A stretch of 64,000 bases of DNA from Gillisia sp. Hel1_33_143 (GCF_900104765.1 NZ_LT629737.1:2418001-2482000), one strand, 5' to 3'; shown: positions 27,053 to 37,169, counted from the first letter of the stretch. Notes: generated by a model from the sequence alone, not told the origin. Translations and numbers: made by a program.

Positions 27053-29458
27053 CTAATTTCTAAGTGGTTTCCCCTTTTTCAACATGTGTTCTAATCTTTC
27101 TAAAGTCTTACGTTCTCCTGTAAGAGATAAGAATGCTTCTCTTTCAAGATCTAGTAGATATTGTTCACTTACATAATTAGCATCAGAAAGATCTCCACCA
27201 GCCATTACATAGGCCAATTTGTTTGCGATCTTCTTATCATGCTCACTTATATATTTTCCTGCAAACATTTGGTCTGTTCCTACGTAAAAAGCTCCTAATG
27301 CTTGTTTTCCTAAAACCTTAATATTAGATTGTTTTACCGGTTGTGTATATCCGTTTTCAGCCATTAACAAAGCATGTTTCTTAGCAATTGCTAATTGACG
27401 GTCTGGATTTATAACAACTATATCTTTTCCTTTTTGAAGTAGATTAAGGTCAAACGCTTCGTGGGCAGAAGTAGAAACTTTAGCCATTCCAATAGCTAAG
27501 AAATGTTCTCTTAGTCTATTCAACTCTACATCACCATCATGATAAGTAGCAGCAGCACGAACTGTCATTTCTTTAGATCCACCACCACCAGGAATTACAC
27601 CAACTCCAAATTCAACTAAACCGATATAGGTTTCTGCCGCAGCAACTACCATATCTGCATGAAGTGAAAGTTCACATCCACCACCAAGTGTCATTGCATG
27701 AGGTGCAGCAACTGTTGGAATAGAAGAATAACGCATTCTCATCATAGTATCTTGGAAATATTTGATAGCCATGTTCAATTCGTCATACTCCTGTTCAACC
27801 GCCATCATAAAGATCATCCCGATATTTGCACCTACAGAGAAATTCTTCCCATTGTTAGCAACAACCAATCCTTGGTAATCTCTTTCAGCAATATCCAATG
27901 CTTTGTTCAATCCATCAAGAACATCACCTCCAATAGAATTCATTTTACTTCTGAATTCAACATTCAAGATTCCATCTCCTAGATCTTCAACTACAACGCC
28001 ACTATTTTTAAAGACCTCTTTAGATTCTCTAATATTATCAAGAATAATGAATGCATCCTGACCTGGTACTTTTACCTGTTCCTTTTTAGGAATGTCATAA
28101 TAATAAGTATTTCCTTCTTTTACGGTATAGAAACTCTTACTTCCGCTTTCTAGCATCTCCTTAACCCATGCAGCAGGTTCATGACCTTCTGCTTTCATCA
28201 TTTCGATACCTTTTTCTACACCAATAGCATCCCAAATTTGAAATGGTCCATGTTCCCATCCAAAACCAGCTTTCATGGCATCATCAATTTTGTAAAGCTC
28301 ATCTGCTATTTCTGGAATTCTGTTCGAAACATAAGCGAAAAGGGCAGAGAAGTTCTTTCTATAGAATTCACCCGCCTTATCTTTACCTTTAATTAGCACC
28401 TTAAATCTATCTACCACATTATCTATGGTCTTGGTCATTTCTAAAGTAGCAAAAGAAGCTCTTTTTGATCCTCTGTATTCTAAGGTATTTAGATCTAAAG
28501 ATTGTATCTCGCTAGATCCATCTTCATTTTTAATTTTTTTATAAAACCCTTGACCAGATTTACTTCCTAACCACTTATTGGTCATCATAGAATCTATGAA
28601 GTTTGGTAAGGCGAATAGATCATGTTGCTCATCTGATGGTACACCCTGATGTAACCCATTAGCAACATGAACTAAGGTATCTAGTCCTACAACGTCTACC
28701 GTTCTAAAAGTTGCAGACTTAGGTCTACCAATTACTGGTCCGGTTAGTTTATCAACCTCTTCAATGGTCATATCCATATCTTTTACCATATGGAACAAAC
28801 TCATAATACTAAAAATACCAACTCTGTTTCCTACAAATGCAGGAGTATCTTTAGCAATAACTGTGGTTTTACCTAAGAATTTTTCTCCGTATTCATTTAA
28901 GAAACTTAGAACTTCCGGATCTGTTTTTGGTCCTGGAATAATTTCAAATAATCTTAAATATCTAGGTGGGTTAAAGAAGTGAGTTCCACAGAAATGCTTC
29001 TGAAAATCTTCGCTTCTTCCTTCACTCATAAATTTTATTGGAATTCCAGAGGTGTTTGAAGTAATTAAAGTTCCCGGTTTTCTATGCTTTTCAAGATTAT
29101 CAAAAACCTGCTTTTTAATATCAAGTCTTTCTACAACAACCTCTATGATCCAATCAACTTCTGAAACTTTAGAAATATCATCTTCTAAATTCCCCGTTTT
29201 TATTCTACTAGCAAATGCCTGATTGTAGATAGGAGAGGGCTTAGATTTTAGAGCGGTTTGTAAATCTTCATTTACAATTCTATTACGAACTACTTTGTCT
29301 TCTAAGGTTAATCCTTTTTTCTTTTCTTTCTCATTAAGTTCTCGAGGAACTATATCCAGTAGAAGAACTTCTACTCCTATGTTTGCGAAATGGCATGCAA
29401 TACCGCTACCCATAATTCCGGAGCCAATAACTGCTACTTTATTAATTCTACGTTTCAT
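27053..29458 (-). CDS. 3-hydroxyacyl-CoA dehydrogenase / enoyl-CoA hydratase fusion
   Basis: An 801-residue bifunctional enzyme of beta-oxidation. The dehydrogenase half comes first: Rossmann motif VAVIGSGIMGSGIACHFANI, GTHFFNPPRYLRLFEIIPG, then a C-terminal dehydrogenase domain around KSGQGFYKK. The crotonase half follows from about residue 480: oxyanion loop NFSVGANIGMIFMM and TLGGGCELSLHADMVV, with the acid in LVEFGVGVIPGGGGSKE. This order is the reverse of E. coli FadB and is normal in Bacteroidota. Together with the next genes it completes the cycle from enoyl-CoA. Confidence 0.94.
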   Translation of the reverse strand: MKRRINKVAVIGSGIMGSGIACHFANIGVEVLLLDIVPRELNEKEKKKGLTLEDKVVRNRIVNEDLQTALKSKPSPIYNQAFASRIKTGNLEDDISKVSEVDWIIEVVVERLDIKKQVFDNLEKHRKPGTLITSNTSGIPIKFMSEGRSEDFQKHFCGTHFFNPPRYLRLFEIIPGPKTDPEVLSFLNEYGEKFLGKTTVIAKDTPAFVGNRVGIFSIMSLFHMVKDMDMTIEEVDKLTGPVIGRPKSATFRTVDVVGLDTLVHVANGLHQGVPSDEQHDLFALPNFIDSMMTNKWLGSKSGQGFYKKIKNEDGSSEIQSLDLNTLEYRGSKRASFATLEMTKTIDNVVDRFKVLIKGKDKAGEFYRKNFSALFAYVSNRIPEIADELYKIDDAMKAGFGWEHGPFQIWDAIGVEKGIEMMKAEGHEPAAWVKEMLESGSKSFYTVKEGNTYYYDIPKKEQVKVPGQDAFIILDNIRESKEVFKNSGVVVEDLGDGILNVEFRSKMNSIGGDVLDGLNKALDIAERDYQGLVVANNGKNFSVGANIGMIFMMAVEQEYDELNMAIKYFQDTMMRMRYSSIPTVAAPHAMTLGGGCELSLHADMVVAAAETYIGLVEFGVGVIPGGGGSKEMTVRAAATYHDGDVELNRLREHFLAIGMAKVSTSAHEAFDLNLLQKGKDIVVINPDRQLAIAKKHALLMAENGYTQPVKQSNIKVLGKQALGAFYVGTDQMFAGKYISEHDKKIANKLAYVMAGGDLSDANYVSEQYLLDLEREAFLSLTGERKTLERLEHMLKKGKPLRN

Positions 29459-29518
29459 TTGTTGATGTTTATTTTTGAATTATTAAAGACCATATAACTA
29501 CCGGCCTTTATCTTTAAA

Positions 29519-29989
29519 TTATTTACTAATGTCTTGCTTGTATACTTTTTTGTTTGAAATAAGCTCCATAATAGTATTGGCAACATTCATAAAGGTTTTT
29601 AACTCTTCCGGGGATACAGATTCTTTTACCACCTCATCAAACCTTAACACTACACCTTTAGAAAAATCTCTCATTTCTTTGCCGAAATCTGTTAGGTGAA
29701 GAAGAACACTTCTGCCATCGTTTGGATTTTTCTTTCTTTCTATAAGACCTTTCTCTTCCATGGTCTTTAAAATTCTTGATAAACTGGTGGCTTCCATTCC
29801 CATTTTGGGGCCAAGTGAGGTAGAAGGGGTGCCTTTTTCCGGATCTATGCTTAAAAGTGCAAATCCTGTTGCCATCGTACTTCCAGCTTTGCCAGCTTCT
29901 TCATTATACATTTTTGAGACAGCCATCCAGGTAGCTCGCAAGACGTAATCGATGGTTTTTTCTTTCATATTTAAATTGATGGAATCCAA
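29519..29989 (-). CDS. MarR-family transcriptional regulator of beta-oxidation
   Basis: A 156-residue regulator with a winged helix-turn-helix: GTPSTSLGPKMGMEATSLSR for the recognition helix region and KGLIERKKNPNDGRSVLLHL for the wing. It leads the beta-oxidation operon with a 60-base gap to the next gene. A perfect 18-bp palindrome lies 14 bases upstream of its start codon, which suggests autoregulation, possibly relieved by an acyl-CoA. The effector is inferred, not shown. Confidence 0.9.
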   Translation of the reverse strand: MDSINLNMKEKTIDYVLRATWMAVSKMYNEEAGKAGSTMATGFALLSIDPEKGTPSTSLGPKMGMEATSLSRILKTMEEKGLIERKKNPNDGRSVLLHLTDFGKEMRDFSKGVVLRFDEVVKESVSPEELKTFMNVANTIMELISNKKVYKQDISK

Positions 29990-30002
29990 AGTTATAAAAA
30001 AA

Positions 30003-30020
30003 TATTATGCATGCATAATA
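30003..30020. promoter_or_regulatory. Perfect 18-bp palindrome, likely MarR operator
   Basis: TATTATGCATGCATAATA reads the same on both strands. It ends 14 bases before the MarR start codon, where a bound repressor would cover the promoter or leader. MarR dimers usually bind such palindromes of 16-20 bases. Confidence 0.65.
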
Positions 30021-30080
30021 AATTAGACTAAAATTTCATCTTGAAAGCAAAACACTTAAATTTAAGGTAATACAATAAAA

Positions 30081-30104
30081 AAACTCCTCAATTTTGAGGA
30101 GTTT
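30081..30104 (-). terminator. Terminator of the acyl-CoA ligase gene
   Basis: AAACTCCTCA at 30081-30090 pairs with TGAGGAGTTT at 30095-30104 around a four-base loop, with a T-run of seven on the minus strand. It lies 31 bases after the ligase stop. Confidence 0.9.
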
Positions 30105-30135
30105 AACAGTAACTTAATATTATATATGAAAGATT

Positions 30136-31911
30136 CTAACGTTCGTAGATCTTATTATAGAGATCCATATATTTCTCTTTTATATTTCTACGCTTCAATT
30201 TCATAGTAGGAGTAAGCATATCGTTATCTATTCCCCATACTTCAGGCGTTAGTTCAAAACGTTTTACTTTCTCCCAATGTCCAAACTTAGCGTTGTAAAA
30301 ATCTACTTCTTCCTGAATGCGTTTTATTACTTCCTCATTTTCAACAAGTTCTTCAGAAGATTTTCCAAGATCTAAATTTTTTCTTTTAGCCCAATCTTCA
30401 ACAAACTCAAAATTAGGCTGAATAAAGGCTGCAGGCATTTTTTCTCCTTCACCAATAACCATGATCTGCTCTATAAAGCGAGATTGCTTCATGGTATTTT
30501 CAATTATTTGAGGAGCAACATACTTCCCTCCAGATGTCTTAAACATTTCTTTTTTTCTATCTGTGATTTTCAAGAAACCTTCTTTATCGATCTCCCCAAT
30601 ATCTCCAGTATGGAACCATCCCTCAGGATTTATAGCCTCATCGGTTTTCTCCTTATCCTTAAAATAGCCTATCATTAAATTTGGACCTTTAGTAAGGATC
30701 TCCCCATCTTCAGCTATTTTAACTTCTACATTATCTATAACTCTCCCAACTGTACCTATCTTAAATCCTTTCTTACGCTGGTCATTTACCGCAATTACAG
30801 GAGATGTTTCAGTTAATCCATAACCTTCCATAACCGGTATTCCAGCCGCTGCAAAAACTCTGGTAAGTCTTGGTTGTAGAGCGGCACTACCAGAAACAAT
30901 CAATTCAATATTACCACCTAAACCTTCTTTCCATTTAGAGAAAATAAGTTTTCTGGCAAGGCTAAGCTTGGTTTCATACCACCAGCCATTGGCACCGTAT
31001 GGTTCATATTCCAATCCGAGTTCTACAGCCCAATAAAATAATTTCTGTTTTACACCGCCAAGATCTGTGCCTTTAGCGATAATTTTATCGTAAACCTTTT
31101 CTAAAAGGCGCGGTACTGCAGTTATAACGTGTGGTTTAACTTCTTTTAAGTTATCACTTATCTTATCTATAGACTCTGCGAAATAGATAGATACGCTATA
31201 ATATTGGTATAGATAGAGTATCATTCTTTCAAAGATGTGACAAATTGGTAAAAAGCTCAAAGCGGTATATACTCCTGTTTCAAAAGGAACTCTAAGAGAA
31301 CTTCCCAATACATCACTGGCAATATTTTCATGAGAGAGCATCACACCTTTAGGTCTTCCTGTAGTTCCGGAAGTATAGATTATAGTTGCAAGATCTTTTT
31401 CTGTAACAGCTTTCTTTAGCGTTTCTACTTCGTCTTGATTGCTTTTATCTTCCCCTTGATCTAAAACTTCTTTCCAATTCTTACAACCTTCAATTTCGTC
31501 AAAAGAATAAACCTCTTTTAATTGCGTGTTATGCTGAATCGCTCTCAATTTCTCTAAAACCTCTGTGTCTGATACAAAGCAATAGGTAGCACCACTATGA
31601 TTAAGAACATATTCATAATCCTCTTCAGAAATAGTAGGATAGATAGGAACGTTCTGAGCTCCTAATTGTAAAACTCCAATATCTAAAACATTCCATTCAT
31701 TTCTATTAGATGTAGAGATTACCGCAATTTTATCATTGGGCTTAACTCCCAGTCTTAATAGTCCGCGGCTAATTACATTTGCCTGGTCTATATATTGTTG
31801 TGTAGATAAAGTCTCCCATTTACCATTGTATTTCGTGGCCAAGGCTACTTCTAAAGGATGATTCTCTAATTGATAATATGGAAAATCAAAAAGCCGTTTT
31901 ATATCAGTCAT
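30136..31911 (-). CDS. fadD: Long-chain fatty acid-CoA ligase
   Basis: A 591-residue AMP-forming ligase that activates fatty acids to acyl-CoA using ATP. Core motifs are IIYTSGTTGRPKGVMLSHEN (P-loop), MEGYGLTETSPVIAVN, EGWFHTGDIGEID and ITDRKKEMFKTSGGKYVAP (hinge and catalytic lysine region). The N- and C-terminal domains are both complete. It has its own promoter-like sequence and terminator, so it is a separate unit just upstream of the beta-oxidation operon, feeding it with acyl-CoA. Confidence 0.93.
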   Translation of the reverse strand: MTDIKRLFDFPYYQLENHPLEVALATKYNGKWETLSTQQYIDQANVISRGLLRLGVKPNDKIAVISTSNRNEWNVLDIGVLQLGAQNVPIYPTISEEDYEYVLNHSGATYCFVSDTEVLEKLRAIQHNTQLKEVYSFDEIEGCKNWKEVLDQGEDKSNQDEVETLKKAVTEKDLATIIYTSGTTGRPKGVMLSHENIASDVLGSSLRVPFETGVYTALSFLPICHIFERMILYLYQYYSVSIYFAESIDKISDNLKEVKPHVITAVPRLLEKVYDKIIAKGTDLGGVKQKLFYWAVELGLEYEPYGANGWWYETKLSLARKLIFSKWKEGLGGNIELIVSGSAALQPRLTRVFAAAGIPVMEGYGLTETSPVIAVNDQRKKGFKIGTVGRVIDNVEVKIAEDGEILTKGPNLMIGYFKDKEKTDEAINPEGWFHTGDIGEIDKEGFLKITDRKKEMFKTSGGKYVAPQIIENTMKQSRFIEQIMVIGEGEKMPAAFIQPNFEFVEDWAKRKNLDLGKSSEELVENEEVIKRIQEEVDFYNAKFGHWEKVKRFELTPEVWGIDNDMLTPTMKLKRRNIKEKYMDLYNKIYER

Positions 31912-31937
31912 TTAAGTGTTTTAATAAAATGTTCCAT

Positions 31938-31968
31938 GCAAAATAGTAAAATTGGAGGCTATTTCAAA
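31938..31968 (-). promoter_or_regulatory. Promoter-like sequence of the acyl-CoA ligase gene
   Basis: On the minus strand TTTG (complement of 31965-31968) is followed after 19 bases by TATTTTGC (complement of 31938-31945), close to the Bacteroidota consensus TTTG-N19-TAnnTTTG. Confidence 0.45.
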
Positions 31969-31980
31969 TCTATTATATAA

Positions 31981-32015
31981 AAAAAGATGGGATATATTCA
32001 TTATCCCATCTTTTT
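31981..32015 (-). terminator. Terminator of purL
   Basis: AAAAAGATGGGATA at 31981-31994 pairs with TATCCCATCTTTTT at 32002-32015 with a seven-base loop. It lies 22 bases after the purL stop on the minus strand. Confidence 0.9.
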
Positions 32016-32036
32016 ATGATCTTTAAATTTGATTGT

Positions 32037-35000
32037 CTATATCTTTTCCAACCACTTTCTTGCGTTTACAAAACCTTCTAACCAAGGAGAAACTTCATCT
32101 TTTCTTCCTTCTGGATAGTAGGCCCAATTCCATTGAAAGGTTGATCTCTCAAAATGTGGCATAGTTACTAAATGTCTTCCGGTAACATCTGTAAGCATTG
32201 CGGCATTAAAATGAGAACCGTTTGGATTGGCTGGATACCCTTCATATCCATATTTTCCTACGATATTATAGTTGCGCTCTTCATAAGGAAAACTAAATTT
32301 TCCTTCTCCATGCGCAGCCCAAATACCTAATTTACTTCCCGCAAGACTTGAAAGCATTACTGAGTTGTTCTCTTGAATTTCTACGGAGGTGAAATTACAT
32401 TCAAACTTATGAGATTCATTGTGAAGCATTTTTGGCTTTTGTGTATCTTCTGGATTGATTAAGCCTAATTCTATAAATAACTGACAACCATTACAAACCC
32501 CAAGAGACAATGTATCTTCTCTAGCGAAGAACTTGTCTAATGCATTTTTAGCTTTATCATTATACAAGAAAGCTCCAGCCCAACCTTTAGCACTTCCTAA
32601 AACGTCTGAATTTGAGAAACCACCAACAGCAGCTATAAACTTAATATCTTCCAAAGTTTCTCTTCCGGAAATAAGATCTGTCATGTGCACATCTTTAACA
32701 TCAAATCCTGCAAGGTGCATTGCTCTCGCCATCTCACGTTCAGAATTCGATCCTTTTTCTCTGATGATCGCTGCTTTAATCTTTGGTTTAGAACTATCTA
32801 ATTTTGGTAATTTTCCATCAAAATGTTTAGGAAAAACAAATTCTAATGGTTGCTTTTTATAATTATTAAAACGCTGCGTAGCATTGTCTATTCCGCTTTG
32901 AGCTTCATCTAATAGGAAAGACGTTTTATACCAAGTATCTCTTAAGCTTGGAATATCGAACTTAAATTCGTCCATTCCATTTCTAATTTCTACTGAAGTT
33001 CCTTCTACAACATTACCTATTTTAAAGAATTTTATTGCGTTGTCTTTCAGCACTTCTTCAACTGCACTATTATCTTCCGCTTGAAAAACAATTCCGCAAT
33101 TTTCATTGAAAAGAAGTTTTACAGAATCTTCTTCATTCAATCCTGTAAGATCAAGTTTTGCGCCTAAATTCACATCTGCAAAACACATTTCTAGTAAAGT
33201 AGTTATCAAACCTCCGGAAGCAACATCGTGTCCGGCAGCAATAAGATCTGCCTTGATCAATCCTTGGATAGTATTAAAAGCATTTTTAAATGAAGCTGCA
33301 TCTTTAATAGTTGGAACTTCGCTTCCTACTTTATTCAAAATTTGACCAAAAGAAGAACCTCCCAATTTAAACGAATCTTGAGATAAGTTGATATAATAAA
33401 CATCACCGCTATTCTTTTTAAGAACCGGCTCTACAACTTTAGTAATATTATCGCAATGCCCGGCAGCAGAAATAATAACCGTTCCCGGTGCAAGCACGTC
33501 TCCTTCTTTATATTTTTGTTTCATAGAAAGAGAATCTTTTCCCGTTGGAACGTTGATCCCTAATTCTATAGAAAAATCTGAAACTCCTTGAACCGCTTCG
33601 TATAATCTAGCATCTTCACCTTCATTATTACAAGGCCACATCCAGTTTGCAGAAAGCGAAACAGATTTCATTCCTTTTTCAAGCGGTGCCCAAATTAGGT
33701 TTGAAAGTGCTTCTCCAATAGAATTTCTGGAACCTGCAACAGGATCTACCAAAGCCGAAATAGGGGAGTGCCCAATTGTGGTAGCAACTCCTTCTTTTCC
33801 GTTATAATCTAAGGCCATCACCCCAACATTGTTTAATGGAAGTTGTAGTGGTCCTGCGGTTTGTTGTTTGGCAACTCGGCCGGTAACACATCTATCTACT
33901 TTGTTTGTTAACCAGTCTTTACAAGCAACCGCTTCTAATTGAAGTAGTTGTTCTAAATATTTATTGATTTTTTCTTTTGAATAAGAAACTTCAGCATATT
34001 TTCTATCTACAGTACTATCTGTCATGATAGTTTTTGGAGAACTTCCAAACATATCTGCCAATTCCAGATCCATTGGTTTTTCACCGGTTTTCTTACTTTG
34101 AAATAAGAAATGTCTGTCTTCAGTAACATGTCCTACGCTGTACATAGGGGTTCTTTCTCTCTCAGAAACCTTTCTTAAGGTCTCCATATCTTTTTCAGCA
34201 ATAAGAAGTCCCATTCGTTCTTGAGACTCATTACCTATGATCTCTTTACACGATAGGGTAGGATCTCCAACAGGTAATTCATCCAGATCTATATTTCCTC
34301 CGGTATCTTCAACAAGTTCGCTTAGACAGTTTAAATGTCCACCAGCGCCGTGATCATGGATAGAAATTATAGGGTTGTGCTCACGTTCTACCATTCCTCG
34401 AATAGCATTTGCAGCTCTTTTTTGCATTTCCGGGTTCGCTCTTTGTATAGCGTTTAATTCAATTCCGCTTCCTAAAGCACCGGTATCTGCAGAAGATACT
34501 GCAGCTCCACCCATTCCAATTCTGTAATTCTCACCACCAAGAACTACTATTTTATCTCCTTTTTTAGGAACTTCTTTGATGGCCTGATCTGCTTTTCCAT
34601 ATCCTATTCCTCCGGCAAGCATGATCACTTTATCATACGCCAAAGTCCTGTCATTTTCTGAATGTTCAAAAGTTAGAACAGAACCGGTTATTAATGGCTG
34701 GCCGAATTTATTGCCAAAATCTGAAGCGCCATTTGATGCTTTTATCAAGATATCCATAGGAGTTTGATACAACCACTTTCTTTCCAGAATATTCTTTTCC
34801 CAATCCTTGTTATTCTTACCTGATCTAGAATAAGAAGTCATATAAACAGCAGTTCCCGCTAAAGGTAAAGAACCTTTTCCACCGGCAAGTCTATCTCTAA
34901 TCTCTCCACCACTTCCGGTAGCAGCTCCATTGAAAGGTTCTACTGTTGTTGGAAAGTTATGGGTTTCAGCTTTTAGGGAGATCACAGATTCAAAATCTGT

Positions 35001-35705
35001 ATTTTGGTAGTATTCTGGAACATCTGCAGCTTTTGGTGCAAATTGCTGCACTCGGGGTCCTTTTACAAAAGCTACATTGTCTTTATATGCAGAAACAATC
35101 CCATTTGGATTTTCTTCGGAAGTTTTTCTGATAAGCTTAAAGAGGGTAGATGGTTTTTCTTTTCCATCTATCACAAAAGTACCATTGAAGATCTTGTGTC
35201 TACAATGCTCTGAATTCACTTGAGAAAATCCGAAAACTTCTGAATCTGTAAGTTTTCGTTCTAATTTTTTAGATAGATTTTGAAGGTATGCTACTTCTTC
35301 ACCATTTAAGGAAAGTCCTTCCTGTTTGTTGAAAGCTGCAATATCTTCTACCTCAATAATAGCTTGAGGCTTGCTATCTACTGTGAATATTTCCTGATCC
35401 AACCCATCATACTTCTGAGAAAGCATCGGATCAAATTTGCTATATTTTGAATCCACTTTTAGAAATTCTTCAATTCTAAGAATTCCTTTAATACCCATTG
35501 TTTGGGTTATTTCTACAGCATTAGTACTCCAAGGAGTAACCATTGCGGCACGTGGACCAATAAAAAAATCTGCAAGTGCAGATTTATTGAGGTGTTGGGC
35601 GTCGCCGAAAAGCCAGTCTAATTTTGAAATATCCTGCGCTGAAAGTGTGGAGTGCGTTTGCACTGCGTAAACCTTAGTGGTTTGGGTTCCGAAGAAAAGG
35701 ATCAT
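32037..35705 (-). CDS. purL: Phosphoribosylformylglycinamidine synthase
   Basis: This 1222-residue enzyme carries out step four of purine synthesis, converting FGAR and glutamine to FGAM with ATP. The long form is seen: N-terminal linker domain, two AIRS-type ATP-binding units (SEHCRHKIFNGTF, LKAETHNFPTTVEPFNGAAT, GAGGHLNCLSELVEDTGG, PTGKDSLSMKQKY) and a C-terminal glutaminase with the cysteine in LGVCNGCQLFIELG and the histidine in AHGEGKFSFPY. Length is close to E. coli PurL. It is not in a pur operon here. Confidence 0.96.
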   Translation of the reverse strand: MILFFGTQTTKVYAVQTHSTLSAQDISKLDWLFGDAQHLNKSALADFFIGPRAAMVTPWSTNAVEITQTMGIKGILRIEEFLKVDSKYSKFDPMLSQKYDGLDQEIFTVDSKPQAIIEVEDIAAFNKQEGLSLNGEEVAYLQNLSKKLERKLTDSEVFGFSQVNSEHCRHKIFNGTFVIDGKEKPSTLFKLIRKTSEENPNGIVSAYKDNVAFVKGPRVQQFAPKAADVPEYYQNTDFESVISLKAETHNFPTTVEPFNGAATGSGGEIRDRLAGGKGSLPLAGTAVYMTSYSRSGKNNKDWEKNILERKWLYQTPMDILIKASNGASDFGNKFGQPLITGSVLTFEHSENDRTLAYDKVIMLAGGIGYGKADQAIKEVPKKGDKIVVLGGENYRIGMGGAAVSSADTGALGSGIELNAIQRANPEMQKRAANAIRGMVEREHNPIISIHDHGAGGHLNCLSELVEDTGGNIDLDELPVGDPTLSCKEIIGNESQERMGLLIAEKDMETLRKVSERERTPMYSVGHVTEDRHFLFQSKKTGEKPMDLELADMFGSSPKTIMTDSTVDRKYAEVSYSKEKINKYLEQLLQLEAVACKDWLTNKVDRCVTGRVAKQQTAGPLQLPLNNVGVMALDYNGKEGVATTIGHSPISALVDPVAGSRNSIGEALSNLIWAPLEKGMKSVSLSANWMWPCNNEGEDARLYEAVQGVSDFSIELGINVPTGKDSLSMKQKYKEGDVLAPGTVIISAAGHCDNITKVVEPVLKKNSGDVYYINLSQDSFKLGGSSFGQILNKVGSEVPTIKDAASFKNAFNTIQGLIKADLIAAGHDVASGGLITTLLEMCFADVNLGAKLDLTGLNEEDSVKLLFNENCGIVFQAEDNSAVEEVLKDNAIKFFKIGNVVEGTSVEIRNGMDEFKFDIPSLRDTWYKTSFLLDEAQSGIDNATQRFNNYKKQPLEFVFPKHFDGKLPKLDSSKPKIKAAIIREKGSNSEREMARAMHLAGFDVKDVHMTDLISGRETLEDIKFIAAVGGFSNSDVLGSAKGWAGAFLYNDKAKNALDKFFAREDTLSLGVCNGCQLFIELGLINPEDTQKPKMLHNESHKFECNFTSVEIQENNSVMLSSLAGSKLGIWAAHGEGKFSFPYEERNYNIVGKYGYEGYPANPNGSHFNAAMLTDVTGRHLVTMPHFERSTFQWNWAYYPEGRKDEVSPWLEGFVNARKWLEKI

Positions 35706-35736
35706 TCTGCCTTGTTTTGTGTTGTTTGAGAAAGCT

Positions 35737-35744
35737 CAAATTTA
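35737..35744 (-). promoter_or_regulatory. -7 promoter element of purL
   Basis: The complement of 35737-35744 reads TAAATTTG, an exact TAnnTTTG match about 31 bases upstream of the purL start. No clear TTG element is found at the expected distance. Confidence 0.4.
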
Positions 35745-35827
35745 AGTTTTTTAGGTGTAATTTAGAATAAATAATATAAAATATTAGTTCTAATAAATGA
35801 ACGAGTAGAAGTGATATAAAATAAGAA

Positions 35828-35865
35828 AGATCTCAATAAAAGCCAAAGACGTTCTATTGAGATCT
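35828..35865 (-). terminator. Terminator of the RNA methyltransferase gene
   Basis: AGATCTCAATA at 35828-35838 pairs with TATTGAGATCT at 35855-35865. The loop is long (16 bases). It lies 26 bases after the methyltransferase stop. Confidence 0.6.
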
Positions 35866-35891
35866 CTAAATTATAAAAGAATTTGGTCTAT

Positions 35892-37112
35892 TTAATTCTC
35901 GATTTTATTTTCAAGCAAAGCCATATAAAAACCATCATACCCGGTTACAGAAGACAGTATTTTTTGATCTTTTACTAGTTTGAAATTCTTCCCGGCTTCA
36001 CGGTTTAAGAATTTCTCAACCTGTTCCTGATTTTCAGAAGGCAAGATAGAACATGTGGCATACACCAATTTTCCTCCAGGCTTAACTATTCTAGAATACT
36101 GATCTAAGATCTCTATTTGAGTTGCTCTAATTTTATCTAAAAATTCTGGTTGTAATTTCCACTTAGCATCCGGGTTTCTACTTAAAACTCCAAGTCCGCT
36201 GCATGGCGCATCTATTAAAACTCTATCTGCAGTGCCGTAAAGTTTTTTAACAACTTTAGTAGTATCTATAGTACGCGGGTCTATATTATGAGCTCCGGCA
36301 CGTTTAGCACGTCTTTTAAGCTCTTTTAATTTATTCTCATAAATATCTGTAGCAATAATCTGCCCTTTGTTTTCCATTAAAGCAGCAATATGCAAGGTTT
36401 TACCACCTGCACCTGCACACGTATCTACTACACGCATTCCAGGTTCCACTTCCATGAATCTGGCTACCATTTGTGAAGAAGCATCCTGAACTTCAAAATT
36501 TCCATTCTTAAAAGCTTCAGTTTTAAAAACATTAGCTCTTTCTACCAACTGTAAAGCATCCGGAAATCCTTTAATTGGTTCTGTAAGAATATCCTCATCT
36601 TTTAAAACACTTCTAAGTTTATCTCTATTAGTCTTTAAAGTATTCACTCTAAGTACCACAGGTGCTTGTTCATTAAGCGCATGAATTTCTTTCTCCCATA
36701 CCTTTTCACCAAGTTCTCTAACACCTAACTCATCCATCCAATCTGGAATAGATTCTTTAAATTTTCTAATTTGACTTAATTCATCAAACCTTCCTTTTAT
36801 TCTTCTGCTAGGAGTTGGTTCTATTTGTTTCCAATCTGGTAAGGTAACGCCTCTAAGAGTTGCCCATACCGCGAACAATCTAAATAAATTCTCTCTAGAA
36901 TAAGGAGCCTTAACTTCAGCAATTTCTGTATAAAGACGTTTCCATCGAACAATATCATAAGTGGTTTCCGCAATAAAGCTACGGTCTCTAGAACCCCATC
37001 TTTTATCGCGTTTTAAAGTTTTTTCAATCACTTTATCGGCATATTTCCCATCATTAAAAATTTCTGATAAGGCATCAATCGTTGCAAAGACTAAATTTCG
37101 GTGTAAACGCAT
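35892..37112 (-). CDS. RsmB/NOP-family rRNA cytosine-C5 methyltransferase
   Basis: A 406-residue SAM-dependent RNA methyltransferase. The N-terminal part is a NusB-like/RNA-binding region, and the catalytic Rossmann domain has VVDTCAGAGGKTLHIAALM (SAM binding), IATDIYENKLKEL, the motif IV cysteine in VLIDAPCSGLGVLSRNPDA and the motif VI catalytic cysteine in LVYATCSILPSENQEQVEKF. It probably makes m5C in rRNA, as RsmB does. The precise target position is not visible. The gene is divergent from the BNR lipoprotein gene. Confidence 0.93.
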   Translation of the reverse strand: MRLHRNLVFATIDALSEIFNDGKYADKVIEKTLKRDKRWGSRDRSFIAETTYDIVRWKRLYTEIAEVKAPYSRENLFRLFAVWATLRGVTLPDWKQIEPTPSRRIKGRFDELSQIRKFKESIPDWMDELGVRELGEKVWEKEIHALNEQAPVVLRVNTLKTNRDKLRSVLKDEDILTEPIKGFPDALQLVERANVFKTEAFKNGNFEVQDASSQMVARFMEVEPGMRVVDTCAGAGGKTLHIAALMENKGQIIATDIYENKLKELKRRAKRAGAHNIDPRTIDTTKVVKKLYGTADRVLIDAPCSGLGVLSRNPDAKWKLQPEFLDKIRATQIEILDQYSRIVKPGGKLVYATCSILPSENQEQVEKFLNREAGKNFKLVKDQKILSSVTGYDGFYMALLENKIEN

Positions 37113-37161
37113 AATTATATTTTAAAGCTGCAAAGGTACATTTTTTTGCTACGGAAAAATT

Positions 37162-37169
37162 TATCTTTG
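37162..37169 (+). promoter_or_regulatory. -7 promoter element before the BNR lipoprotein gene
   Basis: TATCTTTG is an exact TAnnTTTG match 15 bases before the ATG at 37185. The upstream TTG element is not at the usual spacing, so this is tentative. Confidence 0.4.
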
